Below are positions 28,250 through 37,185 of a DNA stretch of 64,000 bases, one piece after another (position 1 is the stretch's first letter; each line of letters starts with the position of its first letter). The translations under genes were made by a program, and so were the position numbers. This stretch comes from DATFVJ01 sp963712955 (GTDB lineage Bacteria > Actinomycetota > Actinomycetes > Streptosporangiales > Streptosporangiaceae): assembly GCA_963712955.1 (NCBI GenBank), contig CAVQKF010000010.1:124001-188000 (forward strand), in the 5' to 3' direction. Below the pieces are notes generated by a model. That model did no database searches, was not told where the DNA came from, and was given only the letters and a program-made list of their open reading frames with translations.

Positions 28250-29164
28250 TCAAGCGGCCGGCACGGGGACGACGTTGAGCAACTCCTCGCCAGCCAGGTG
28301 CCGCACCGCCTGATCGGCCACGAACTGCGCCGCGCGGCGCGCGAACGTGAAGGTGTCACCGCCGATGTGCGGAGTGACGAGCACGTTCGGCAGCGTCCAC
28401 TCCGGCCGCTGCGCCGGGAGGGGCTCCGGATCTGTGACATCGAGCGCAGCGTGGATGCGACCGCTCTCCAGTTCGCTGGTCAGGGCGGCCGCGTCAATGA
28501 CGGGCCCACGCGCGACATTGACCACGAGCGCCCCCGCGGGCAGCGCCGCGAGGACCCGCGCGTCGACCAGCCCACGCGTGCTGTCGGCGAGCGCGATGCA
28601 CACCACCATGATGTCGGCAGTCGCCGCGAGCGCGGCGAGTCGCGAGAACGGCGCGACGCCCTCGCGGGCGCTGCGGGATACCCGGATCACGCTCGCGCCG
28701 AAGGGGCTCAGCCGCTGCTCGATAGCGGCGCCGATCGCGCCATACCCGACCAGGAGGACACGTTTGCCGTCGATGCTCTCCGTACGGACATGCCCCCAGC
28801 GGGCGCCGGACTGCTGCCGGACAAACAGCGGCAACTGGCGCATGCTCGCCAGCATGAGCGCGACGGCAAGTTCCGCGGTGCCTTCCTCGTGGTGCAGCCC
28901 GCGCCCATTGCACAGGATCACCCCGGGTGGCACCGCGCCGAGCACGTCATCGACACCACTGCTCAGGCTCTGCAGCACGCGCAGCCGCGGCAGCCGGGCG
29001 ACAAGCGCGGCGCTGGCGCCGTCACCCATGTAGGGCAGGCAGTAGAAAGTGACGTCGGCGAGGCTCGCACCCTGAACGTCGCCGTACCTGACGATCGGCA
29101 CACCGGGCAGGCGGCTCTGGACGTGGTCGGCGACGCCATCGGCGTCCGGGAGCAGGAGCGTCAT
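28250..29164 (-). CDS. D-isomer-specific 2-hydroxyacid dehydrogenase (304 aa)
   Basis: NAD(P)-dependent reduction of a 2-keto acid or its reverse. The Rossmann motif VGYGAIG is present, with the catalytic Arg in VNVARGPVID, Glu in DPEPLPAQ and His in TPHIGGDT, all in normal order. ATG 29164 begins MTLLLPDADG, a typical start; the best GGAGGAAGG lies rather far upstream. It is slightly short, like the phosphoglycerate-dehydrogenase-like group. Substrate unknown; no pathway partners adjacent. Confidence 0.85.
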   Translation of the reverse strand: MTLLLPDADGVADHVQSRLPGVPIVRYGDVQGASLADVTFYCLPYMGDGASAALVARLPRLRVLQSLSSGVDDVLGAVPPGVILCNGRGLHHEEGTAELAVALMLASMRQLPLFVRQQSGARWGHVRTESIDGKRVLLVGYGAIGAAIEQRLSPFGASVIRVSRSAREGVAPFSRLAALAATADIMVVCIALADSTRGLVDARVLAALPAGALVVNVARGPVIDAAALTSELESGRIHAALDVTDPEPLPAQRPEWTLPNVLVTPHIGGDTFTFARRAAQFVADQAVRHLAGEELLNVVPVPAA

Positions 29165-29370
29165 CGCTTCGTCATGCCTTCCTCCGCCGGTCCGGCTGGT
29201 GGCCACGCGGCCTGACATCTGATTATCCCGTCGCGTGACGACGGCCCCGTCCGCTGCTGCGCTGTCCCGGTTAGATCTCGCGGCGGGCTCGCGCGGCATG
29301 CTGGCGGAAACCCCTCGGGGAACGTGCTGCCCGGCGGCAGGCTATACGGTGCTGTGGAGAGGAGGTGCCC

Positions 29371-30047
29371 GTGGCACGCGCCACAGATCCGCCAGTTGGT
29401 CAACGTATCCGTGAGCAGCGGAACAAGCGTGGTATCAGCCTGCGGGGCCTCGCCCGCGATGTGGGGGTGTCAGCGAGCCTCATCTCCCAGATCGAGACCG
29501 GCAAGTGCCAGCCGTCCGTCAGCACCCTGTACGCGATCACAATGGCTCTCGGCGTCTCGATCGAGGATGTTTTTGAGCCTGCGAGCACCCCGCCTGCCGG
29601 GCTTCTCACCGCCCCGGACTCGGCCCCCGGCGCAAGATCCCCGGCCAGCACGGGGTCCTCGAACGCCCCGCTATCCGCGGAAGCGGCGCTCGCCGTGCTC
29701 ACGGCCGCGCGCGGCTCCAACCCGGTGGCCCGGGCAGACGAGCGCGAGGTGCTCCGGCTGGATTCGGGCGTGACCTGGGAACGGCTCGGCCACGTGCCCG
29801 GCTTCCAGGTCGATTTCCTGCTGGTCACCTACGCGCCTGGTGGAAGCTCGTCGAGCAGCGGCCGGTCATGCGGCACGCGGGTGCGGAGTACGGATATCTG
29901 ATGGAAGGCGAGCTGATCTTGACTCTGGGCGACGAAGAGCGGCGCCTGACGCCAGGCCAGTCCGTCAGCTTCGTGTCCTCATTGCCGCACCGCTACCGCA
30001 ACGACGCCGCGCGTCCCGCGGTCGGCGTCTGGTTCGTATACGGCTAG
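29371..30047 (+). CDS. XRE-family HTH regulator with cupin sensor domain (frameshifted)
   Basis: N-terminal helix-turn-helix (about 8-62; LRGLARDVGVSASLISQIE), a variable linker, then a cupin (LMRHAGAEYGYLMEGELILTLGDEERRLTPGQS ... HRYRN) expected to bind a small ligand or metal. GTG 29371 has GGAGG 5 nt upstream. Between VTYAPGGSSSSSG and LMRHAGAEYGY one base is missing near 29864, so the cupin falls in the next frame and a stop at 29901 truncates the literal product. This family usually represses its own promoter and adjacent metabolic genes. The divergent 2-hydroxyacid dehydrogenase (about 200 bp away) is a possible target. Confidence 0.8.
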
Positions 30048-30111
30048 ATCGATCGTTGACCGGAAAATTTGAGCAGCCCACCGGCCCGGCGCCTGCAGGC
30101 CAGCAACACAA

Positions 30112-30178
30112 CTTCCCCCCCGAAAACGTCACGGAAAACGGACATTCCGCCCGCAGGAACGACGTTTTCGGGGGGAAG
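30112..30178. repeat. Long inverted repeat between convergent genes
   Basis: CTT-C7-GAAAACGTC (30112-30130) is complementary to GACGTTTTC-G6-AAG (30161-30178), with one bulged C, around a 30-nt loop that itself contains GGAA/TTCC. Between a plus-strand gene ending at 30047 and a minus-strand gene ending at 30247, it may be a bidirectional terminator, or a small MITE-like element. AT content is high for the region. Confidence 0.65.
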
Positions 30179-30246
30179 ACGCAGGAACCTGCCCGCACGC
30201 CACATTCGCGCGCGGACATCGGCACCGACGCGGCGGATCACGTTGC

Positions 30247-31146
30247 TCAGGTCCGGCCAGCAGGTCCGGCCAGCAGCTCCACGAGCTGCCGGGCGTTGGC
30301 CTGCGCGTAATCCCTGTAGCAGTTGTTCATCAGCACATGGGTGGCTGCTGTCTCGCTGTCCAGCCGCCGCAGTCTGGGGGCCCACTCCCGCAGCTCGTCC
30401 TCCGAGTACAGGTAGCCGAACCGTTCGTGAATATCCTTGCTTGTCCATTTGCCGGAATGACCGTGGAACCGCACCACGGCAAGTGGCGCTGTCGCGGCAA
30501 CCACAGGCGGGATCGAACTCGGATAGCCCTGCGGCATGTCCACGCAGACATACGGCAGACCGTACTTGCGCAGGAACTCCAGGGTCTCGTCGCGGTTCTG
30601 CTCGCTCATCCACGTGTGGTTACGGAACTCGACGCATACCCTGATCGGATCGCACCGCGCCTTACATTCCAGCAGGTACTCCTTCCTGGCCCGGCCGATC
30701 ACGAACCACTGCGGGAACTGGAACAAGATCGCGCCAAGCTTGCCCGCCTCGTGCAGCGGCCAGAGTGTGTCAAGGAAGCGCTTCCAGACCTCGTCGACGA
30801 CGGCTGGGGCGACGTCGCGCAGGTAGAGATTCTTCCGCGGGTTCCCCAACTCCTCACGTATGTCCTTATACAGTGCCCCAGGCCGCGTGGGGTGCTGCGT
30901 GAGCAAGGAGAACGCCTTGATGTTGAAGGTGAACCCCGCCGGGGTGCGGTCCCGCCACAGCTGCACGGTGCGCTGGGCGGGCGGCGCGTAATACGTCGAG
31001 TCCACCTCGACAAGGGGGAACTGGCTTGCATAGTAGGCCAGCCGCTCTTGCGGAGTGCGCGCCGTCTGCGGATACCAGCCGGACTCGAGAAGCGTCTTGT
31101 CTGTCCACGACGCCGTCCCCACCAAGACCTCTCCCATGCTGGCCAT
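30247..31146 (-). CDS. DUF72 family TIM-barrel-like protein (299 aa)
   Basis: Typical DUF72 pattern: VLVGTASWTDKTLLESGWYP, FPLVEVDSTYY, GFTFNIKAFSLLT, FQFPQWF, CVEFRNHTWM and VVRFHGHSGKW. Biochemical function of this widespread family is not established. The start is ATG 31146, or ATG 31137 three codons on; AAGGGAAGA sits just before the first. It is convergent with the cupin regulator. Confidence 0.85.
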   Translation of the reverse strand: MASMGEVLVGTASWTDKTLLESGWYPQTARTPQERLAYYASQFPLVEVDSTYYAPPAQRTVQLWRDRTPAGFTFNIKAFSLLTQHPTRPGALYKDIREELGNPRKNLYLRDVAPAVVDEVWKRFLDTLWPLHEAGKLGAILFQFPQWFVIGRARKEYLLECKARCDPIRVCVEFRNHTWMSEQNRDETLEFLRKYGLPYVCVDMPQGYPSSIPPVVAATAPLAVVRFHGHSGKWTSKDIHERFGYLYSEDELREWAPRLRRLDSETAATHVLMNNCYRDYAQANARQLVELLAGPAGRT

Positions 31147-31567
31147 TCTTCCCTTACACGGCAGGGTGAGCCGGGCGGGCCCGCCGCTGCAGGGTGACCC
31201 GGGCCAGCCCGCCGCTGCGGGTGGGGTACTCGCGGAAGACAACGATGGCGATCCCGAACGGCTCCCGCGGAGGCGCGAGAATCACGAGCGCGGCTTCCGG
31301 TTCCAGCCGTGGGTGGCGATCTGGCGCCCTCTGACATGGCCACGTTCCACCGAAATCACGGGCGGGCGACTCGTGGCTCAGCCTGCACCGCGGCTCGGCC
31401 CTGACGGCCGATGGTGGACACTTACAGGACTGGTGGCCGCTTCGCCGCATGCGACAGGTGGCGGCAGCCGTTCGGGCTGTGTTGCCCCGGGTGGCGACCC
31501 CCCGGAGTCCCCCCGCATCAGTGGCTGCCGTATCCGCGGCAGCCGTTATGGAGAAGGTTGGAGAGAC
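31147..31567. other. Intergenic region, no gene seen
   Basis: 421 bp between divergent DUF72 and thioesterase genes. It should hold both promoters; no convincing operator, repeat or RNA was seen. Confidence 0.5.
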
Positions 31568-31993
31568 ATGCAACTGCCCGATGAATTCGCCGGCTTCGCG
31601 AAGTCCCTTGGCATCGAATTCACCGAGTTTGGTGCCGATCGCACCGAGCTGACCTGTGAGATCACGCCCGAGTTGCTTCAGCCATACGGGATCCTGCACG
31701 GCGGCGTGCATTGCTCTCTGGTGGAGACGGCGGCCAGCATCGGAGCCGCGCTGTGGCTCGGAGACCGCGGCCACGTCGTCGGCGTCGCCAACCACACCAA
31801 CTTCCTGCGGGCCGTAAGATCCGGCCGCCTCACCGCGGTCGCCACCCCGATCCATCGTGGCCGGACACAGCAACTGTGGCAGGTTGTGATCACCGACGAT
31901 GCCGGGCGCGAACTCGCCCGTGGCGAGGTCCGGCTGGCGAACATCGCCTCGTCGGCCGTCCTTGGCGGTGACGGCGGGACCGCGCGAGCATGA
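31568..31993 (+). CDS. PaaI-type hotdog thioesterase (141 aa)
   Basis: One hotdog domain with the family core GILHGGVHCSLVETAASIGA and later GRLTAVATPIHRGRTQQLWQV. Members hydrolyse aryl- or acyl-CoA thioesters in the cytoplasm. ATG 31568 lies behind GGAGAG. Its stop overlaps the next gene by 4 nt (ATGA), so the two are translationally coupled. A shared catabolic or detoxifying role is likely; substrate unknown. Confidence 0.88.
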   Translation: MQLPDEFAGFAKSLGIEFTEFGADRTELTCEITPELLQPYGILHGGVHCSLVETAASIGAALWLGDRGHVVGVANHTNFLRAVRSGRLTAVATPIHRGRTQQLWQVVITDDAGRELARGEVRLANIASSAVLGGDGGTARA

Positions 31994-32829
31994 CCACCCA
32001 GGTGATCGACGCCCACGTGCACGTCGCGGCCCTGCCCGGCCTGAAGGTGCCGATGCATGTCTGGCGTGCCGGTTTCCCCGCAAGCGATCTCCCGGGCCTG
32101 TACGGCGAGGACGGCAGCCCGCGCCCCGACGTGTTCGCCCGCCACCTCGACGCAGAGGGTGTGAACCGCGTGCTGCTGTTCAGCGAGTACAGCCCTCGGG
32201 TCACCGGCTGGCAGGTCATCGAGGACGCCGTACCTTTCGCCACCTACGACGCGGACCGGTTCCGGCTTGTCGCCAACATCAACCCGCACATCCACCACCC
32301 TCTTCTCGCCGAACTGCGCCGCCAGCGTGACCTCGGCGCGATCGCGCTCAAGCTGCATCCCGTGCACGCGGGCTTCGCGATGGACTCCGCCGAGCTTTAC
32401 CCGGTCTACGCGTACTGCGAGGCCGAACAATTCCCTGTCATCGTGCACGCGGGGACGAGCACGTTCCAGGGCGCGCGCAATCGGTTCGCCAGCCTCGATC
32501 ACCTTGTCGACGTCGTCAGGGAATTTCCCGGCTGCACGTTCGTGCTCGCGCACGGCGGGCGCGGCTGGTCCTTCGACACGGCGGCCTTCCTCGCCCTGAG
32601 CTACGAGAATGTCTGGATCGACATCGCCGGGCTGCCGCCGCGGCGGCTGCCCGACTACTACGCGCGCCACAACCTCCCCAGGCTGGCGGGAAGGTTCATC
32701 TTCGGCAGCGACTGGCCCGGTGCGCCTGGCATCGCGCGGAACGTGGCCGTCGTCAGGGACCTCGGGCTGCCCGCCGACGTGACCGCCCGCATCCTCGGCG
32801 GCAACGCCGAGGAGGTGTTCAAGCTGTGA
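31990..32829 (+). CDS. Amidohydrolase-2 family metal-dependent hydrolase (279 aa)
   Basis: A TIM-barrel amidohydrolase: N-terminal DAHVHV metal motif, KLHPVHAGF, VIVHAGT and FGSDWP with the metal/catalytic Asp. Related enzymes are hydrolases or decarboxylases of small carboxylic acids. It starts within the thioesterase stop (ATGA) and ends 684 bp before the next recognisable remnant. Substrate not predictable. Confidence 0.85.
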   Translation: MTTQVIDAHVHVAALPGLKVPMHVWRAGFPASDLPGLYGEDGSPRPDVFARHLDAEGVNRVLLFSEYSPRVTGWQVIEDAVPFATYDADRFRLVANINPHIHHPLLAELRRQRDLGAIALKLHPVHAGFAMDSAELYPVYAYCEAEQFPVIVHAGTSTFQGARNRFASLDHLVDVVREFPGCTFVLAHGGRGWSFDTAAFLALSYENVWIDIAGLPPRRLPDYYARHNLPRLAGRFIFGSDWPGAPGIARNVAVVRDLGLPADVTARILGGNAEEVFKL

Positions 32830-33519
32830 CGTCGCCTGTCGCATCACGTGTACGGCCCCGATGAGCTCGCGCGGCAGCGCCTGCCCGGCGCCTGCTGTCC
32901 TCTGGGCAAACTGGTGTATTTGGCTCTTATCCATAGGCCAGGTGCCCGCGGGCCTGTATGATGTTTATGTGCGACGGCGCAGCGGGGCGCGGTACCCCCG
33001 TCCGCGCTTGGATCACTCTCCCGGCGGTGCCCCCGTCCGCCTTGGGGATGCGTCCGTTGCGTCGTCGCCGTCTAACTCCAGCGCACGATCGTGTCACCCG
33101 GAACCGTCCACCTGCCCCCGTCACCCAGGCATTCTGACAGTTCTGACAGCCTCGGCGGCAGACACCGGCCACCATCCCGGCCAGGTCGAACGCACCCTCC
33201 GCAACCTCAACATCACCGAACCAGCGCTGCTCGAACGCGCCGCCGCCATCGACGACGCCCGCCACCTGATCACCGAAGCCAGTGCAAAAGCACAGCGGCG
33301 CGACGCCGGCGACACGGCACTCCACGCAAAGCCCATCCGAACAGACCCGCGCCACCTCGCCGCCAAGGACTCCCCGCACAGGCCCCTTTGCGCACCTACC
33401 GGCAAATGAGACGCGAGCTGCATCTGTCGCGGACATACCAGTCAGATTCCCGCCTTCTCCCGGGCGAGGACCACAGTAGGGCCCGCGGATCACGCCGCTT
33501 CCTCCGGTAACCCTGATCG
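32830..33519. other. Gene-poor stretch with an unrecognised ORF
   Basis: A plus-strand frame (32861-33409) ends with a coding-looking helical segment (QVERTLRNLNITEPALLER and ITEASAKAQRRD) but has no convincing start or ribosome site. It may be the 3' remnant of a mobile-element or plasmid gene. I do not recognise the family. Confidence 0.35.
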
Positions 33520-33953
33520 ATGCCCCGGCTGGTCTCCGTGTCGACGGTCACCCGACGGTCGCGAGCTGCGCCGCATGATCCCCGGGGTCTACAAGGGCTT
33601 CGCCGCGACCACTACGCCGCCCTGGTCGATGGTGCGCTCTACCAAAAGACCAAGGAGCTCATCGCCTTGGCCATCGCGGTCAGCTCCGAATGCACGGGTG
33701 TATCGCCACGCACGCCCACGCTGCCGTGCGCCACGGTGCCTCGCTCCAGGAGGCCGCGGAGGCGATCGGCGTCACCATCTTGATGAACGATGGCCCCGCC
33801 ACGATCTACGGTCCGCGGGCCTTCGCCGCCTTCTCTGAGTTCCACGCCGGGCTCGCCGCTGCAGGGATGGCCGCAGCTACGTCAGACCCCGCCGATGGCG
33901 CGGGCCACAGTGAACACGGCCACGGCCACCATCAGCATCCCGAAGGCAGCTGA
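33520..33953 (+). pseudogene. Carboxymuconolactone decarboxylase / AhpD-like protein, frameshifted
   Basis: Joined across frames it reads ELRRMIPGVYKGFAAT, YAALVDGALYQKTKELIALA, SSECTG, CIATHAHAAVRHGAS and AIGVTILMNDGPATIYGPRA, the standard CMD/AhpD layout. The redox CxxC (ECTGC) straddles one frameshift at about 33695, and another lies at about 33605. The C-terminus is His-rich (HSEHGHGHHQH), suggesting metal binding. It overlaps the convergent TauE gene by 72 bp. AhpD-like proteins are thiol-dependent peroxidase partners, consistent with the sulfur/redox genes that follow. Confidence 0.7.
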
Positions 33954-34712
33954 CAGCAGCCAGCCCGGAATCCGGTGCGACACGACGGCCCCGGCCACGG
34001 CGAACACCGCGGTCGCGGCGGCCAGCGCCGCGGTGTGGGCCGGGGGGCCGAGGTTGCTGTGGCGCACTGCGAGCGCGACCGCGGAGTTGATGACGATGAC
34101 GACCAGGGCCGTGGCCGTGGCGCGCTTGACGGGCATGCGCATCGCCGACACCAGGGCCGGCACGACCACGAAACCGGCGCCCACGCCGAAGAATCCGGTG
34201 ACCAGACCCACCCCGGTCGCCAAGGTGACGATCCGCGTCCGCGACGTCTGACCTGCCGTCGTCTCCGGCAGTGCCAACGGGACCGAAGGTGCCGCGGCCC
34301 CGCCTGCCATGACCACCAGTGCCGGCTCCGGAACGGCCGGCGCCCGGCGGGCACGCCGGGCCGCCCGCAGCATCGCGACAGCGCCGGCCAGGAGCATGAC
34401 GGCCAGCCCACCCAGCAGCACAGCGGCACTCGCTGCCAGAGCTGCCCGGGCACCGAGCACCGCACCGGCCGAACCCAGCGCGCCGAACGTGAGCCCGACC
34501 TTCCAGTCGATCCGGCCCGCACGGTGGTGCGGGACCAGCGCCGCAGCCGCTCCGGTGCCGACGATCACCAAAGACATCGTCGAGGCGACCAGCACCGGCT
34601 CCCCGAGCGCGACCAGCGCCGGCACCGCGAGGATCCCACCGCCACCGCCGAGCATGCCGAGCACCAGGCCCAGCATGGCGCCGACGGCAATGAGGACGAG
34701 CGGATCGGACAT
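33882..34712 (-). CDS. TauE/SafE-family sulfur-anion exporter (276 aa)
   Basis: About eight hydrophobic segments, with the duplicated glycine motifs of the family: LGMLGGGGGILAVPAL near the N-terminus and GFFGVGAGFVVVPALV in the second half. Family members export sulfite, sulfoacetate or thiosulfate-like anions across the membrane. Last gene of a three-gene operon (7-nt gap after the rhodanese) under the CstR-type operator at 36659. Predicted job: removing sulfite or thiosulfate made by the persulfide dioxygenase. Confidence 0.88.
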   Translation of the reverse strand: MSDPLVLIAVGAMLGLVLGMLGGGGGILAVPALVALGEPVLVASTMSLVIVGTGAAAALVPHHRAGRIDWKVGLTFGALGSAGAVLGARAALAASAAVLLGGLAVMLLAGAVAMLRAARRARRAPAVPEPALVVMAGGAAAPSVPLALPETTAGQTSRTRIVTLATGVGLVTGFFGVGAGFVVVPALVSAMRMPVKRATATALVVIVINSAVALAVRHSNLGPPAHTAALAAATAVFAVAGAVVSHRIPGWLLSAAFGMLMVAVAVFTVARAIGGV

Positions 34713-34719
34713 GGCGTGC

Positions 34720-35073
34720 TCAGATCGAGCCGGCGCGGCCCGAGCGGTCGACGACCTGGCCGCCTGCTGACGCCCAGGCGTGCATCCCGCCGGAGAGGTT
34801 GAGGGCGTCGTAGCCCATCGAGATCAGGGCTTTGGTGGCCGACCGGGACCGGCTGCCGCTGCGGCAGACCACGACCACCTGCCTGCCGTCGCGGACCTTC
34901 TTGGACGCCTCGGCAATCCGGCCGAGCGGAAGGTGCGCCGCCTGCGGTGCATGCCCGGCGTTCCACTCGCCGCTCTCGCGCACGTCCAGCAGGACAGCAC
35001 CCTCGCGGACCAGGTCCCGTGCGGTCGCGCCGTCCACTGAGGGCACCTTGGCGAACATGTCCATGAATCCCAT
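34720..35073 (-). CDS. Single-domain rhodanese (117 aa)
   Basis: Sulfurtransferase carrying a persulfide on the Cys of VVCRSGSRS; it also shows LLDVRESGEWNAGHAPQA and NLSGGMHAW, the usual conserved features. I chose ATG 35073, which has GGAG about 6 nt upstream, rather than ATG 35085. It sits between the MBL-rhodanese and TauE genes in one operon and is expected to move sulfane sulfur between low-molecular thiols and thiosulfate. Confidence 0.88.
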   Translation of the reverse strand: MGFMDMFAKVPSVDGATARDLVREGAVLLDVRESGEWNAGHAPQAAHLPLGRIAEASKKVRDGRQVVVVCRSGSRSRSATKALISMGYDALNLSGGMHAWASAGGQVVDRSGRAGSI

Positions 35074-35116
35074 CGCTGTCTCCATCGCTCGGTGTGCCGT
35101 CTCGGTCCGGGTTGGG

Positions 35117-36631
35117 TCAGGCGGTGGTCGCCGGGCCCAGGCGAAGCGCCCCGGCATCGGGCCCGGTGATCGCGATTCCGCTGCGGGCGGCGTCGGTGTA
35201 GTCCCGGTCGACATGGACCACGGGAACACCCGCGCGTTCGAGCAGCGACGCCGCGACGGCCGCACGGAAACCGCTGCCGCAGTACGCCCAGACGGCCGCG
35301 TCCTGTCCGGCTTCGCGTGCCCGGGCCGACCAGGCAACGACTTCGCCGATGCGTACCGGCAGCTCGTGCAGGGGCACGTGATGGGCCCCGGCGACGTGCC
35401 CGCCGGCCCACTCCAGGTTGCGGCGCACGTCGAGGACGAGCAGTGCGGGATTCGCCGCCTGGGCTGCCGCCAGCTCGGGGAAACCGGCCCGGCGGAAGCT
35501 GGCCACATCAGTTGCGGCATCGAGCGCCCAGGTGGCGGCGGTGCCGACGGCGTGGGCAGCGGGCCGGTCGATCCCGATCCGGGCCAGATCACGCTGCATC
35601 TGCCCGACCTGGGAGACCGAGGCTGCGAGCAGCGTGACGGGGGTTCCCCAGGGGATGAGCCAGCCGAGGTAGGTGACCGCGTTGCCCTCACCGTCGAACG
35701 ACAACGTGCCACGCAGGTGACCGGCGGCGAACAGCCGCCGGGAGCGCAAGTCGACGACCCACTCCCCCGCGTCGATGCGCTCACGCAGCTCAGCGGGGCC
35801 GGCGACCGCTGGCAGCGACAGGTCGACCGGTCCCGGACCGGCCGCGTTGGCGGGCCCCATGTGGGCGTAGTAGGCCGGGAATGCGTCCAGCCCGGCGAGC
35901 AACTCGACGACGAACTCGTCCTGGCCGAGCCGGAAGGCCGGGTTCGCCTCGCGCTGCTCGGCGACGGTCGAGGCTACGCCGACCGTCTCGGTGGCACTGC
36001 AGAAGGAGCCGAACCCGTGGGTCGGCAGCACCTGCGCGCTGCCCGCGACCTCCTCGCCGAGCCGGCGCACGGAGTGCCACTGGTCATGCGCGAGACCCAT
36101 CGTGTGGCCAGCTCCGAGCAGGTCAGGTCGCCCGACGCTGCCGAAAAGCATGGAACCGCCGGTGAACACGGCCCGGTCGGCGCCGTCGATGCTCACCACG
36201 TAGGACATGTGGTGCGGGGTGTGACCCGGAGTGTGTATCGCGCGCCAGCGCGCCGCCCCGGCCTCGAACTCATCGCCGTCACCGGCCGTCGTGGCCGCGA
36301 AGAAGACACTCGCCAGCGCCGGCACCACGTAGACGGCGCCGGTGACCCGGGCGAGCTCGAGGCCGCCGGTGACGTAGTCGTTGTGGATGTGGGTCTCGAA
36401 GACGTGCGTCAGGTGCCAGCCGCGCTCGGCGAGCACGGCGAGCACCCGGTCGATGTCGCGTTGCGGGTCGATCGCCACCGCCAGGCCGCCGACAGCGACG
36501 AGGTAGGAGCGGTCACCCAGGTTCGGTGTCTCGAGGGTCACGACATCCAGGGCGGGGACGACGTCCACGCCCTGGTCTTCGGTCCGAGAGCCCAGCAACG
36601 CACGCTGCTCCATCACCGTCTGCTCCACCAT
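35117..36631 (-). CDS. Persulfide dioxygenase-rhodanese fusion, CstB-like (504 aa)
   Basis: An N-terminal metallo-beta-lactamase domain (about 25-260) with ETHIHNDYVTGG and HTPGHTPHHMSY iron ligands of the ETHE1/persulfide dioxygenase group, followed by two rhodanese-like domains. The middle one (WVVDLRSRRLFAAGH) lacks an obvious active Cys; the last has AYCGSGFRAA. This is the layout of CstB, which oxidises thiol persulfides to thiosulfate. ATG 36631 follows GGAGGAG; an in-frame upstream ATG (36706) would run through the operator and is rejected. First gene of the sulfide-detoxification operon with rhodanese and TauE behind it. Confidence 0.88.
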   Translation of the reverse strand: MVEQTVMEQRALLGSRTEDQGVDVVPALDVVTLETPNLGDRSYLVAVGGLAVAIDPQRDIDRVLAVLAERGWHLTHVFETHIHNDYVTGGLELARVTGAVYVVPALASVFFAATTAGDGDEFEAGAARWRAIHTPGHTPHHMSYVVSIDGADRAVFTGGSMLFGSVGRPDLLGAGHTMGLAHDQWHSVRRLGEEVAGSAQVLPTHGFGSFCSATETVGVASTVAEQREANPAFRLGQDEFVVELLAGLDAFPAYYAHMGPANAAGPGPVDLSLPAVAGPAELRERIDAGEWVVDLRSRRLFAAGHLRGTLSFDGEGNAVTYLGWLIPWGTPVTLLAASVSQVGQMQRDLARIGIDRPAAHAVGTAATWALDAATDVASFRRAGFPELAAAQAANPALLVLDVRRNLEWAGGHVAGAHHVPLHELPVRIGEVVAWSARAREAGQDAAVWAYCGSGFRAAVAASLLERAGVPVVHVDRDYTDAARSGIAITGPDAGALRLGPATTA

Positions 36632-36658
36632 CTCGCGCTCTCCTCCACCCGTTGCTGG

Positions 36659-36674
36659 ATACCCACCGGGGTAT
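36659..36674. promoter_or_regulatory. CsoR/CstR-type operator 1
   Basis: ATACCCACCGGGGTAT is a perfect 6-4-6 palindrome 28 bp upstream of the CstB-like start. The CsoR/CstR family binds such G-tract palindromes. Matching sites recur five times later in the window. Confidence 0.8.
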
Positions 36675-36785
36675 ATATGTAGCAACGTGGGCCTCGCCCG
36701 GGGCATTCCCCGTCACAAGCCGGGGCGTCCGGATTTCGTTCAGGCTCCGGCCAGGCGAACGATCCGCGACGCGAGGCCGGAGGGG

Positions 36786-36933
36786 ATGCCTAGCACGCCG
36801 GTCCGGCCGGCGGCGAGCCGGCGACCGGCGCCGCCTGCTTCTGCCGATCACCATCGCCGCGACCGTGGTGTCCCTGGTCGCGCTCGCGGTCGCACTGCTG
36901 GGCAGCGGCAAGAGCCCGCTCACGCCTCAATGA
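36786..36933 (+). CDS. Possible small single-helix membrane protein (frame uncertain)
   Basis: Downstream of the operator on the opposite strand, ATG 36786 follows GGAGGGG. After a frame change, one strong membrane helix (LLLPITIAATVVSLVALAVA) ends GSGKSPLTPQ-stop. It could be a small regulon member. The needed frameshift and short length keep confidence low. Confidence 0.3.
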
Positions 36934-36979
36934 CCCGGAGCGGGCTAACGGTTATGGGCCACCCCGTACAGCCCGGCAT

Positions 36980-37154
36980 ATGAGCGGGGTACGCGCCGCC
37001 GCCGTGCAGGCGCCAGGCGCCGGACGAGGAGGACCTGGCCGAATACCTGCACGACCTTGAGGACGAACTACGGCGGGTCCGCGAAGAACTTGAAGAGCCT
37101 GCGCCATTCCGCCGCGCTGAGCTGCAATACATGGCACAGCGGTCCGCCCGGTGA
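36980..37154 (+). pseudogene. Small acidic coiled-coil protein broken by a 7-bp duplication
   Basis: ATG 36980 gives MSGVRAAAVQAP. After removal of one copy of the tandem CAGGCGC (37007-37013, 37014-37020) it runs on as DEEDLAEYLHDLEDELRRV and EELEEPAPFRRAELQYM to TGA at 37154, a heptad-like helical protein of about 56 aa. Family not recognised. The tandem duplication neatly explains the break. Confidence 0.45.
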
Positions 37155-37185
37155 TCCTCGCCGCGGTGGACGGGTTACGGCTCGT

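Noticed and set aside
34832..36682. 616-codon plus-strand ORF over the sulfur operon
   Set aside because: Antisense shadow; the minus strand has clear MBL and rhodanese motifs.
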